From Ideonella sp. A 288 (GTDB taxonomy: Bacteria; Pseudomonadota; Gammaproteobacteria; Burkholderiales; Burkholderiaceae_C), in assembly GCF_002198735.1 (NCBI RefSeq), contig NZ_MWLO01000064.1, positions 1 to 36,870 of the forward strand: a stretch of 36,870 bases of DNA, read 5' to 3'. A program made the position numbers and the translations under genes. The notes below the pieces were generated by a model. It saw only the letters and a list, made by a program, of their open reading frames with translations, was not told the DNA's origin and did not search any database. This document shows positions 15,699-23,312 of this stretch, in pieces (position 1 is the stretch's first letter; every line of letters starts with the position of its first letter).

Positions 15699-17387
15699 AT
15701 GCACGATTCCATGCCCCTCATCGTCACGATGGCCGCCGCGCTGGGGCTGTCCCTGGTGCTGGGCTTCGCCGCCGCGCGGCTGAAGCTGCCGGCCCTGGTG
15801 GGCTACCTGCTGGCCGGCGTGCTGATCGGGCCCTTCACGCCGGGCTTCGTGGCCGACGTGGGGCTGGCCACGCAGCTGGCCGAGATCGGCGTGATGCTGC
15901 TGATGTTCGGCGTCGGCCTGCACTTCTCCATCGACGACCTGATGGCCGTGCGCAAGATCGCCATCCCGGGCGCGATGGTGCAGATGGCGGTGGCCACGGC
16001 GCTGGGCACCGTCGTGGCGCTGGGCTGGGGCTGGTCCATGGCCGGGGCGCTGGTCTTCGGTCTCTCGCTGTCGGTGGCCAGCACGGTGGTGCTGCTGCGC
16101 GCGCTCGAATCGCGCGGCGTGCTCGAATCGCAGAACGGCCGCATCGCCGTGGGCTGGCTGGTGGTGGAAGACCTGGCCATGGTGCTGGTGCTGGTGCTGC
16201 TGCCGGCGCTGGTGACCCTGGGCGACGCCGCCGGCGCATCGGCCACCGACCTGGCGCTCACCCTGGCGCGCACGCTGCTGGCGGTGATCGCCTTCGTCGC
16301 GCTGATGCTGGTGGTGGGGCGGCGCGTGCTGCCCTGGGTGCTGTGGCAGATCAGCGCCACGGGCTCGCGCGAGCTGTTCACGCTGTGCGTGGTGGCGGTG
16401 GCGTTGGGCATCGCCTACGGTGCCTACGCGCTGTTCGGCGTGTCGGTGGCGCTGGGCGCGTTCTTTGCCGGCCTGGTGCTGCGCGAATCGGAGTTCAGCC
16501 ACCGCGCGGCCGAGGAATCGCTGCCCTTCCGCGACGCCTTCGCGGTGCTGTTCTTCGTCTCGGTGGGCATGCTGTTCGACCCGCGGGTGCTGCTCGATCG
16601 CCCGCTGCAGGTGCTGGCCGTGGCCGCGATCATCATGGTCGGCAAGTCGGTGGCGGCCGCCGCGCTGGTGCTGGCGCTGCGCTACCCGTTGAACACCGCG
16701 CTCACGGTGTCGGTGAGCCTGGCGCAGATCGGCGAGTTCTCGTTCATCCTGGCCGCGCTGGGCGGCAGCCTGGGCGTGCTGCCGCCCGAGGCCAAGAGCC
16801 TGATCGTGGCCGGCGCCATCCTGTCGATCGCGCTGAACCCGCTGCTGTTCTCGCTGATCGAGCCAATGCGCCGCTGGGTGGTGGGCCGCTCGGCGCTGGC
16901 GCGGCGGCTCGAGGCGCGCGACGACCCGCTGGCCGAACTGCCGACGAGCACCAGCCGCCAGGTGCTGTCGCGGCAGGTGGTGCTGGTGGGCCATGGCGTG
17001 GTGGGGCGGGCGGTGGCCCGCTCGCTCACCGAGCGCGGCATCCCGTTCGTGGTGGTGGACCAGAACCGCGAGCGCGTCGAGTCGCTGCGCGAGGCGGGCC
17101 TGGCCGCGGTGGTGGGCGACGCGGGCGAGCCGTCGGTGCTGGTGCAGGCGCACATCGCCGAGGCCGCCCTGCTGGTGGTGGCCGCATCCGACAGCACCGA
17201 CGTGCGGCCGATGATCGAAACCGCCCACGCGCTGAACCCGGGCCTGCCGATCCTGGTGCGCGCCGCCAATGCCGAGGAGGCGCGCCTGCTGCTGGGCGCC
17301 GGCGCGCAGCGCGCGGTGCACGCCCAGGGCGCCGTGGCCGACGCACTGGTGCGCGACGTGGCCGAGGCCTGGGCCGCGCGGCGCTGA
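15699..17387 (+). CDS. ybaL: Cation:proton antiporter, YbaL/KefB type (CPA2) with C-terminal RCK domain
   Basis: A 562-residue protein close in length and layout to E. coli YbaL. An N-terminal Na+/H+ exchanger domain with about 12 membrane segments spans roughly 1-395, with strongly conserved stretches (LVGYLLAGVLIGPFTPGFVAD, LMFGVGLHFS, GWLVVEDLAMVL, FFAGLVLRESEFSHRAAEES). A Rossmann TrkA-N/RCK domain starts near 424 (VVLVGHGVVGRAVARSL) and binds nucleotide to gate ion flux. The likely role is K+ efflux coupled to proton entry in pH or electrophile stress. ATG 15699 is chosen because it opens with MHDS(M)PLIV, like YbaL; ATG 15711 is possible. It stands alone, convergent with the next gene at a 10-bp gap. 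Confidence 0.94.
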   Translation: MHDSMPLIVTMAAALGLSLVLGFAAARLKLPALVGYLLAGVLIGPFTPGFVADVGLATQLAEIGVMLLMFGVGLHFSIDDLMAVRKIAIPGAMVQMAVATALGTVVALGWGWSMAGALVFGLSLSVASTVVLLRALESRGVLESQNGRIAVGWLVVEDLAMVLVLVLLPALVTLGDAAGASATDLALTLARTLLAVIAFVALMLVVGRRVLPWVLWQISATGSRELFTLCVVAVALGIAYGAYALFGVSVALGAFFAGLVLRESEFSHRAAEESLPFRDAFAVLFFVSVGMLFDPRVLLDRPLQVLAVAAIIMVGKSVAAAALVLALRYPLNTALTVSVSLAQIGEFSFILAALGGSLGVLPPEAKSLIVAGAILSIALNPLLFSLIEPMRRWVVGRSALARRLEARDDPLAELPTSTSRQVLSRQVVLVGHGVVGRAVARSLTERGIPFVVVDQNRERVESLREAGLAAVVGDAGEPSVLVQAHIAEAALLVVAASDSTDVRPMIETAHALNPGLPILVRAANAEEARLLLGAGAQRAVHAQGAVADALVRDVAEAWAARR

Positions 17388-17397
17388 GCGGCGTCGT

Positions 17398-18336
17398 TCA
17401 GGCCGGCGGCAGCCGCGCCCGCTCGTCGTGCCGGGCCAGGCGGCCCAGCAGGTGCTCGACCTCGGCGCGGGCGGTGGCGCTCATCGCGGCCGCGGGCTGG
17501 CGCATCGCCGCGCTGGCGAGCAGGCCGCGGCGCATCAGCAGGTATTTGCGCACGGCCAGGCCCACGCCGGGCTGCTGCTCGTAGCGCAGCAGCGGCAGGT
17601 GGGCATCGAACAGGTCGTGCGCGGCCTCGCGCTGGCCGCTGGTGGACAGGCGCACCACGTCGCACAGCATGTCGGGGAAGGCATAGCCGGTGTTGGCGCC
17701 ATCGGCACCGCGCGCCATCTCGTAGTCGAGGAACAGGCCGTTGTTGCCGCACAGGATGGCGATGTGGCGCATGCTGCCGTCGCGCTCGAAGCCGCGCAGC
17801 GCCGAGATCTTCTCCAGGCCCGGCCAGTCCTCGTGCTTGAGCATCGCGCACGAGGGCAGCTCGTCGACGATGCGGCGGATCACCGCCGGCGTCATCTGCA
17901 CCGAGAAGGTCAGCGGGTAGTCCTGGATCACGAAGGGCACGTCGGCGCCCAGCGCCTGCACCGCCTGGCGGTAGTAGCCGACGATCTGGTCGTCGGTGCG
18001 CAGCGTGTTGGGCGGCGCGATCATCACGCCGGCGGCGCCGGCGGCCATCACGTCCTGCGTCAGCTCGCGCATCGCCGCGAAGCCGGGGGCCGACACACCG
18101 ACGATCACCGGCAGTCCGGGTGCGCGACGGATCATCTGCGTGGCCACCGCCACGCCCTCGGCATGGGTGAGCTTGGGCGCCTCGCCCAGCTGGCCCAGCA
18201 CGGTCAGGCCGGTCGCTCCGATATCGAGGTAGAAATCGACCAGGCGGTCGATCGACGCGGTGTCGATGCGGCCATCGTCGAGGAAGGGGGTCGGGGCGAT
18301 CGGGTAGACGCCTCGGGCGTCGGCGGTCAGTCTCAT
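17398..18336 (-). CDS. Dihydrodipicolinate synthase (DapA)-family aldolase/lyase
   Basis: A 312-residue TIM-barrel class I aldolase of the DapA/NanA family. The Schiff-base lysine is K167 (CAMLKHED) and the catalytic tyrosine is Y140 (VIQDYPLTF). The substrate motif reads GQLGE (48-52) rather than the GTTGE of true DapA, so lysine biosynthesis is unlikely. Related Burkholderiales proteins are annotated only as DapA-family; they may act on keto-acid sugars or aromatic aldol adducts. ATG 18336 has GGAG about eight bases upstream. Divergent from the TerB-domain gene across 174 bp; no neighbouring sugar-acid genes help to fix the substrate. Confidence 0.88.
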   Translation of the reverse strand: MRLTADARGVYPIAPTPFLDDGRIDTASIDRLVDFYLDIGATGLTVLGQLGEAPKLTHAEGVAVATQMIRRAPGLPVIVGVSAPGFAAMRELTQDVMAAGAAGVMIAPPNTLRTDDQIVGYYRQAVQALGADVPFVIQDYPLTFSVQMTPAVIRRIVDELPSCAMLKHEDWPGLEKISALRGFERDGSMRHIAILCGNNGLFLDYEMARGADGANTGYAFPDMLCDVVRLSTSGQREAAHDLFDAHLPLLRYEQQPGVGLAVRKYLLMRRGLLASAAMRQPAAAMSATARAEVEHLLGRLARHDERARLPPA

Positions 18337-18510
18337 CGGGGGCTCCAGGCGGGCAGGCACACAGGCAGGTCCAGGCCCGCATTCTGGCCGGCGCGGCGGA
18401 CGGCCGCTGCGGCTCACTGGAGTACCTTCGGACTGCGCCCTCCGGTGTTCGCCCTTGGGGCGGCCCGGCGGGCTCACTGCCCGGCCGACCGGGCATGCCA
18501 TCATCGCGCC

Positions 18511-18984
18511 ATGCTCCAGACCCTGAAGGACCTGTTCGACAGCCTGCTGCCGCCCGCCCCCGGCAGCGACACGCGCCAGGCCGAGCACCTGCTGCAGCTG
18601 GCCACCGCGGTGATGCTGGTGGAGGTGATGCGCGCCGATGCCAGCTTCCACGCCGGCGAGCGCGAGGCCGTGCTGGCCGCGCTGCGCGACAAGTTCGCGC
18701 TGTCCGACGACGAGGCCGGGCGCCTGGCCGAACTGGCCGAGACCACCGCGAAGGGCGCGACCGACCTGTTCTCCTTCACCTCGCGCATCAACGACCGCTT
18801 CGACATGGCGCAGAAGCTGCGCATGATCGAGCACATGTGGCGCGTGGCCTATGCCGACGGCCACCTCAGCGAGCACGAGCGCCATGTGCTGTGGCGCGTG
18901 GCCGACCTGCTGCACGTGCCGCAAGGCGCCTACGTCAACGCACGGCTGCGCGCCGAGCAGGCGGCCGGCGCGGGCGGGGCTTGA
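18511..18984 (+). CDS. TerB-domain (tellurite resistance/DjlA-like) protein
   Basis: A 157-residue, all-helical cytoplasmic protein with the TerB signature: two acidic, metal-binding-type segments ADASFHAGEREAVLAAL and ADGHLSEHERHVLWRVADLL. The domain also occurs in DjlA-type co-chaperones, but no J domain is present here. TerB proteins bind divalent cations and are tied to stress responses; actual tellurite resistance is unproven and no other ter genes are present. The promoter must lie in the 174-bp divergent gap (18337-18510), which contains a GCCCGG-CCGA-CCGGGC hairpin near 18479-18494. Monocistronic as far as can be seen. Confidence 0.88.
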   Translation: MLQTLKDLFDSLLPPAPGSDTRQAEHLLQLATAVMLVEVMRADASFHAGEREAVLAALRDKFALSDDEAGRLAELAETTAKGATDLFSFTSRINDRFDMAQKLRMIEHMWRVAYADGHLSEHERHVLWRVADLLHVPQGAYVNARLRAEQAAGAGGA

Positions 18985-19104
18985 CCGCCGCGGCCGGACG
19001 GTCCATACGCGACAAGGCGCCGCCGCCAGGGTCGTTGAGCACGCGCAACGAGGCCTGCGGGCCTCGGGCTGAGGTCCTCGGCGTCGTGGCACTGGCGGGC
19101 TCTG

Positions 19105-19464
19105 ATGCACCGCACCAGCCCGGCGTACCTGTACCCGCTGATGCGGGTCAAGGGCACGACGTCCAGCGGCGAGAAGACCGACAGCGTCGGGGCCCATCTG
19201 GGCGACACGATGCTGCGGCTGAACGGTTGGGGCGTCGGCAACTGGCAGATGAAGCCCTGCGAACCCTGGCGCTGCGAGCCCCTGGCCTGCGAATGGCCAA
19301 CCGGGACACACCGGGTCGAGGCGCTGTCGCGCCGCAGCGTGCAGTCCTTCGGCTTCCAGTTGGGCGACGACGCCCCGTTCGAAGCCCTCAAGGTCCACCG
19401 GGCCCATGGCAAGCTCGCGGTCGGTGGGTTCACGGCCTGCACCAACGTTCAGTTGTGGGACTGA
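19105..19464 (+). CDS. Hypothetical protein, Cys/Trp-containing
   Basis: A 119-residue open frame. Codon use is GC-rich at third positions and the protein reads as a real soluble domain (SGEKTDSVGAHLGDTMLRLNG, FGFQLGDDAPFEALKVHRA), while the overlapping minus-strand frame is low-complexity. It has CEPWRCEPLACEW, three cysteines close together. No signal peptide or membrane segment is visible. No clear ribosome site precedes ATG 19105; ATG at 19141 (M13, MRVKG) is an alternative start. I do not recognise the family. It may be intact or the remaining part of a longer gene. Confidence 0.5.
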   Translation: MHRTSPAYLYPLMRVKGTTSSGEKTDSVGAHLGDTMLRLNGWGVGNWQMKPCEPWRCEPLACEWPTGTHRVEALSRRSVQSFGFQLGDDAPFEALKVHRAHGKLAVGGFTACTNVQLWD

Positions 19465-19682
19465 GACCGCAGTTGCCAGGCGCGGCCCGGCGCCTGTCCC
19501 GGCGTCGACAACTGTGCTGCGGCGACCAGCCAAACAGCCGGCCAAGCGCCCGCACCAGCGCAGGGCGCAAAATGGGGGCTGGCGCACGACCGACCCCCCG
19601 GGGAAAGCGGCGCACCCCTGGTGCAGCACGCCCGATCTGGCCGCATCGCCTTCCTGTCTATTTGAAAGAGTGGTTGACCCGC

Positions 19683-20150
19683 ATGGACGTCCTTTGCTAC
19701 TGGAAGAACCACGACGCCGACATGAAGGCGGGCCGCATCGGCCACTTCAAGTCGACCCCCGACAAGCTGAAGGAATTCGCCGATGGCTATCCGGACTTCC
19801 TGTGGGTGTTCAACACCCCCAAGGGGCGCAAGGGCGAGGTGCAACTGCTGGCCCGCCTGAAATGGACCGACCGGCCGACGGTCCGCCACAAGCCGGAGCC
19901 GGGCACGGTGGCCATCCACTACGACCCGCATGACCTGATGTCGGTGTCCTTCGGCAGCGGCGGCAGCGATGCGGCCATCGCCGCCACCAGCCGGTGGATG
20001 GGCGGGCACTTCCCGAAGATGGCGGCCGCACACTTCATCGGCGCCTCTGGCCAGGAGGCCGTGCGCGGCTCGGTGCTGAAGGAACTGCAGCAACTGGCTG
20101 CGTCGATGGACGCGCAGCCCTTCATGACCTCGGAGGAGCCGGGCGCCTGA
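19683..20150 (+). CDS. Hypothetical soluble protein
   Basis: A 155-residue protein starting MDVLCYWKNHDADMKAGRIG. It has a mixed alpha/beta composition, aromatic-rich N-terminal third (YPDFLWVFNTPKG) and a charged middle (QLLARLKWTDRPTVRH). No signal peptide, membrane segment or known catalytic motif is recognised. The frame is open far upstream, but coding quality starts near 19660, and ATG 19683 gives a natural N-terminus; the ribosome site is weak (GAAAGAG about 12 bases upstream). It ends 21 bp before the convergent VWA/DUF2201 remnant. The 218 bp upstream (19465-19682) contain no gene or obvious signal. Function unknown. Confidence 0.65.
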   Translation: MDVLCYWKNHDADMKAGRIGHFKSTPDKLKEFADGYPDFLWVFNTPKGRKGEVQLLARLKWTDRPTVRHKPEPGTVAIHYDPHDLMSVSFGSGGSDAAIAATSRWMGGHFPKMAAAHFIGASGQEAVRGSVLKELQQLAASMDAQPFMTSEEPGA

Positions 20151-20171
20151 GCCCTTTCGGGGCGGTGAGCC

Positions 20172-20605
20172 TCACGACAGCGTGAGCTTGCGGCCGAAGG
20201 GCTGCACCGCCGCCCCCTTGGCTCCGGTCACGGCCCACAGCACCGGCGCGCGCCGCCGGTAACGCGCCGGCCCCTCGAGGTCGGTGAGCACCACGGTGAG
20301 ATCGGGGTCGTGCCGGTCGGCCTCCTCCAGCATCGGCGTGAAGTCGGTGCCGCCGCCACTGTGGAACTCGATCGCGCGCAGGTCGCACCGGCCGGGCTCG
20401 AAGCGCTGCACGCGGCGCACCTGCTGGTCGCCGATGACCAGCGTGACGCCGGCCTCGAGCCGGCGCGTGATGGCCTCGATCTCGGCCGGGCAGCGGTCCA
20501 TCAGCGCGTCGTCGATCGAGCCCGACCATCCACCACCAGCGGCGGCGCCGCCCGGGCCGGGCTGAGCCCGGGCTCGAAGGGCATGCGCCGGGGTGGTCGA
20601 TCGGC
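20172..20605 (-). pseudogene. Remnant of a DUF2201 (VWA-like) protein gene, frameshifted and truncated
   Basis: The minus strand encodes the C-terminal VWA-like half of a DUF2201 protein in two frames. One frame reads PFEPGLSPARAAPPLVVDG (from about 20605 to 20527). The other reads SGSIDDALMDRC... EFHSGGGTDFTPMLEEADRHDPD... VVLTDLEGPAR... VLWAVTGAKGAAVQPFGRKLTLS, down to a stop at 20172. Together they give the expected metal-site order (VVDxSGSID, then GGGTDFTP), but one base is missing near 20526-20531, so the frames do not join. The whole metallopeptidase-like N-terminal half (about 250 residues in the family) is absent; the GntR gene ends at 20665 just upstream. The partner MoxR-type AAA gene usual for this family is also not present. 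Confidence 0.8.
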
Positions 20606-20664
20606 TTGAAGGCCAGCCTGGACCTCGGCGGCGGTTGCCGCCGGGTCGGGGGTTCGGAGGTGCT

Positions 20665-21480
20665 TCAGCGGCGGGGCGACCCCGCCGCCGGCGCGACGCG
20701 CCTGCGCGCGGCCTTCGTCGGCGCGGCTTTCCTGGTCGCGGCCTTCCCTGTCGCGGCGCTCGGTGCCGGCGCCGGCTGCGCCCCGCTCGCCACCGGCGGC
20801 CTGGCCGGCTGGGGCTCGGTCAGCGCCGCGCGCAACCGGTCGCTGGCACTGCCGGCACCGGCCAGTGTCTCGTCCAGGCGCGCGGCCAGGCCGTCGATGT
20901 GGTCGCGCATCAGCGCTTCGGCGCGGGCGTTGTCGCCGACGGCCAGCGCCTCGACGATGGCGGCGTGGTCGTCGTTGCTGCCCTGCGCCTCGGTCTGCGA
21001 CTGGTACAGCGCCGACACCAGCGTGGTGCGCGCCGACAGATCGACCATCATCGCGGTGAGGATGCGGTTGCCCAGACACTCGGCCAGGCAGACGTGGAAA
21101 TCGGCCAGCTCGACGCTGCGTGCGCCGGCATCGCCGTGCTGGATGACCTCGCGCTCGCGGGCCACGTGCTGGCGCAGCGTGCGCAGCGCCGCCTGCAGCG
21201 GCCGGCCGGCGTCGCGCAGCATGCCGGTCTCGACGACGCGGCGCGCGGCATAGGTTTCGCGTGCCTCCTCGAACGAGGGCTCCACCACGTACCAGCCGAC
21301 GCGCGAGCGCACCGCCACGAAGCCGCGCGCCTGCAACTGCATCAGCGCCTCGCGCACCAGGGTGCGGCTGACGCCGAACAGGTCGGCCAGTTCCTGCTCG
21401 CCAAGCCGCTCGCCGGGGCGGATCTTGCGGGCCAGGATCGACTGGACGATGCGTTCGGCAATCTCGGCCTTGGTGACCAT
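20665..21480 (-). CDS. GntR-family (FCD) transcriptional regulator with basic C-terminal tail
   Basis: A 271-residue regulator. The N-terminal winged helix (residues about 5-70: AEIAERIVQSILARKIRPGERL, DLFGVSRTLVREALMQLQARGFV) is followed by an all-helical FCD ligand domain (FHVCLAECLGNRILTAMMVDL, DDHAAIVEALAVGDNARAEALMRDHI) with the histidines expected for metal/ligand binding. The last 50 or so residues form an unusual low-complexity, Ala/Lys/Arg/Pro-rich tail (ATGKAATRKAAPTKAARRR), reminiscent of histone H1-like or nonspecific DNA-binding tails. ATG 21480 has only a weak AGG. It lies 92 bp downstream of the NCS1 permease in the same direction and probably regulates it in response to a nucleobase- or hydantoin-like ligand. 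Confidence 0.92.
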   Translation of the reverse strand: MVTKAEIAERIVQSILARKIRPGERLGEQELADLFGVSRTLVREALMQLQARGFVAVRSRVGWYVVEPSFEEARETYAARRVVETGMLRDAGRPLQAALRTLRQHVAREREVIQHGDAGARSVELADFHVCLAECLGNRILTAMMVDLSARTTLVSALYQSQTEAQGSNDDHAAIVEALAVGDNARAEALMRDHIDGLAARLDETLAGAGSASDRLRAALTEPQPARPPVASGAQPAPAPSAATGKAATRKAAPTKAARRRVAPAAGSPRR

Positions 21481-21572
21481 CGCGGCGCCTGACTCTCGAA
21501 AGGAGGGGGATGGTGCGATTGTCGGCGAGCGCGGCCGGGGCGCCCTTGACCTGGCTCCGCCCGGCCCACCGG

Positions 21573-23030
21573 TCAGGCCCGCTGCAGCGTGGCCACGGTG
21601 CGCGGCCGCAGCGTGGCCATCACCAGGTACACGCCGCCGCCGATGGCCACGCCAAAGAACCAGCCGTAGGTGTTCCACCAGGCCGGCAGCAGGCTGGTGA
21701 AGTTGGGCAGGATCGTCGAGAACACCGAGCCGATGCCGGTGGCCACCAGCGCATTGACGTTCCAGCCGCCTTCGTAGCGGTATTCGCCGTGCTCCTGGTA
21801 CAGCGCCTGCACGTTGATCTGGCCCTTGGCGACCAGGTAGTAGTCGACCAGGATGATGCCCAGCAGCGGGCCCATCGTCGCACCGATGGCGTTGACGAAG
21901 TGCGCGGCGTTGCCCTCCCACGGCGCGAAGGGGTAGAGCACCAGCGCGATGGCCGCGGCGATGTAGCCGCCCTTCTTGAAGTCGATCGCCTTCGGGAAGA
22001 CGTTGGAGATGTCGAACGCGGCCGACACGAAGTTCGCCACCACGTTGATGCCCAGCGTGGCCACCGCAAAGGTCAGCGCGGCGATCAGCGCCAGCACCCA
22101 GCTGTCGAACTTGGCCGAGATCTGCTCGGGGTGCAGCAGCACCTCGCCGTACACCTTGAAGGCGGCGATGGTGGTGACGCCGGCCACCAGCGAGAACGCG
22201 ATCAGGTTCACCGGCAGGCCCCACAGGTTGCCCTTGCGCACCGCGTCCTTGTCCTTGGCGTAGCGCGAGAAATCGCAGAAGTTGAGGTACAGCGCCGCGA
22301 AGTAGGTGACCCAGGTGGCCCCCACCGCCATCAGCGCCCAGAACGAGCCGGGCTCGCCGCTGACCCCGGCGTCCTTGGTCTTGGCCAGCAGCACGTCCAT
22401 CGGGATGCCGTGGTCGAACGAGAAGCCACCGGCCTTGACGCACAGCCCGATGGCCAGCACCAGCATCGCCACCCACACCGCCGGCCCGGCCCAGTCCTGG
22501 AACTTGCGCACCGTCTCCATGCCCTTCTGGATGATCAGCAACTGCAGCGCCCAGATGACCACGTAGCACACCACCTCGAGCCCCGAGTGGCCGAGGAAGT
22601 GCACGTTCTTGTGGAAGTCGAGCATGGCCGGGCTGCGCACCAGCAGCGCCACCATCGCCCCTGACGCGGCGGCCGTCTGTGCGCCGTACCAGAAGCAGGC
22701 CACCACCGCGCGCACCAGCGCCGCCAGGTTGGCACCCCAGACGCCGAACGAGGCGCGGGCCAGCACCGGGTAGGGCACGCCGGTCTTCTCGCCGGCGTAG
22801 CCGATCAGGTTCATCAGCACGAAGATCACCAGCGAGCCCAGGCCGATGGCGATCACGAAGTTGGTGAAGCTGCCGCACAGCAGGAAAAGGCTGGCCGCGA
22901 GGTAGTAGCCCCACAGGCTGTGCACGTCCGAGGTCCAGACGTTGAAGATGCTGAAGGCACCCCAGTTGCGCTCCTTGGCAGGGGCGAGGTCCTCGTTGTA
23001 GAGGCCGGGTGAAGGGTTGCGGATGTCCAT
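21573..23030 (-). CDS. NCS1-family nucleobase/hydantoin/allantoin-type permease
   Basis: A 485-residue inner-membrane symporter of the NCS1 (Mhp1/CodB/PucI) family with about 12 membrane segments. Characteristic stretches are NEDLAPAKERNWGAFSIFNVWTSD at the N-terminus (residues about 12-35), GVPYPVLARASFGVWGANLAALVRA in segment 3, and LNFCDFSRYAKD. Such permeases use Na+ or H+ to import uracil, cytosine, allantoin or hydantoins. ATG 23030 has AGGAG seven bases upstream. The co-oriented GntR/FCD gene downstream suggests substrate-inducible control. No catabolic enzyme is adjacent, so the exact substrate cannot be assigned. Confidence 0.93.
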   Translation of the reverse strand: MDIRNPSPGLYNEDLAPAKERNWGAFSIFNVWTSDVHSLWGYYLAASLFLLCGSFTNFVIAIGLGSLVIFVLMNLIGYAGEKTGVPYPVLARASFGVWGANLAALVRAVVACFWYGAQTAAASGAMVALLVRSPAMLDFHKNVHFLGHSGLEVVCYVVIWALQLLIIQKGMETVRKFQDWAGPAVWVAMLVLAIGLCVKAGGFSFDHGIPMDVLLAKTKDAGVSGEPGSFWALMAVGATWVTYFAALYLNFCDFSRYAKDKDAVRKGNLWGLPVNLIAFSLVAGVTTIAAFKVYGEVLLHPEQISAKFDSWVLALIAALTFAVATLGINVVANFVSAAFDISNVFPKAIDFKKGGYIAAAIALVLYPFAPWEGNAAHFVNAIGATMGPLLGIILVDYYLVAKGQINVQALYQEHGEYRYEGGWNVNALVATGIGSVFSTILPNFTSLLPAWWNTYGWFFGVAIGGGVYLVMATLRPRTVATLQRA

Positions 23031-23115
23031 GCGGCGACTCCTGTGATGGGTGCGGGGGGCCTGCACCGGCCGTGGTCGGTGGACAGTTCACGGCTGTTGG
23101 CACGCAAACTGATAT

Positions 23116-23125
23116 ACAAGATTGT
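23116..23125. promoter_or_regulatory. Candidate GntR operator upstream of the permease
   Basis: ACAA-GA-TTGT, a 10-bp inverted repeat, sits in the only AT-rich patch (GATATACAAGATTGTGCG) of the upstream region, about 90 bp from the permease start. Short ACAA/TTGT-type palindromes are usual for FCD-GntR regulators, so the adjacent GntR protein could bind here. The link is inferred from position. Confidence 0.35.
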
Positions 23126-23194
23126 GCGCAAATAGACCTGATGGGCTGCGCGGGTTAACCCGCAGCGATTGGTGGTGGTTTCGGCAAAGCTGTT

Positions 23195-23221
23195 GCACCC
23201 GGGCGGCGGGTGCCCGGGTGC
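23195..23221 (-). terminator. Long GC hairpin in the secreted-protein/permease gap
   Basis: GCACCCGGGC (23195-23204) pairs perfectly with GCCCGGGTGC (23212-23221) across a 7-nt loop. It lies about 90 bp downstream of the stop of the minus-strand secreted-protein gene and upstream of the permease gene. No T tract follows on the minus strand, so termination would need Rho or the hairpin alone; it could instead stabilise a 3' end. Confidence 0.4.
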
Positions 23222-23273
23222 CCTCCGGGGGGGGCCGCTCCGGTTCGAGCGCGGGGCGCGAGGTGCCATTCAT

Positions 23274-23297
23274 CGAGCGGGCCCGGTGGCCCGCTCG
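23274..23297 (-). terminator. Strong hairpin just after the secreted-protein gene
   Basis: CGAGCGGGCC (23274-23283) and GGCCCGCTCG (23288-23297) form a perfect 10-bp stem with a CGGT tetraloop, ending 16 nt downstream of the minus-strand stop at 23313. The position fits a terminator or 3'-end stabiliser, although a U tract is missing. Confidence 0.5.
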
Positions 23298-23312
23298 GCA
23301 TCGGCACGCCCG

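Noticed and set aside
15531-17321. 596-residue minus-strand frame opposite ybaL.
   Set aside because: It is His/Gln/Arg-rich noise, and the plus strand matches the YbaL family over its full length.
17398-18336. Naming the DapA-family gene dapA.
   Set aside because: The GTTGE motif of true DapA is replaced by GQLGE, and no lysine pathway gene is near.
18511-18984. Claiming tellurite resistance from the TerB domain.
   Set aside because: No other ter genes are present; the domain is found in many general stress proteins.
18930-19445. 171-residue minus-strand frame opposite the hypothetical gene at 19105.
   Set aside because: Low-complexity and overlaps the TerB-domain gene; the plus-strand frame has better codon bias and a protein-like sequence.
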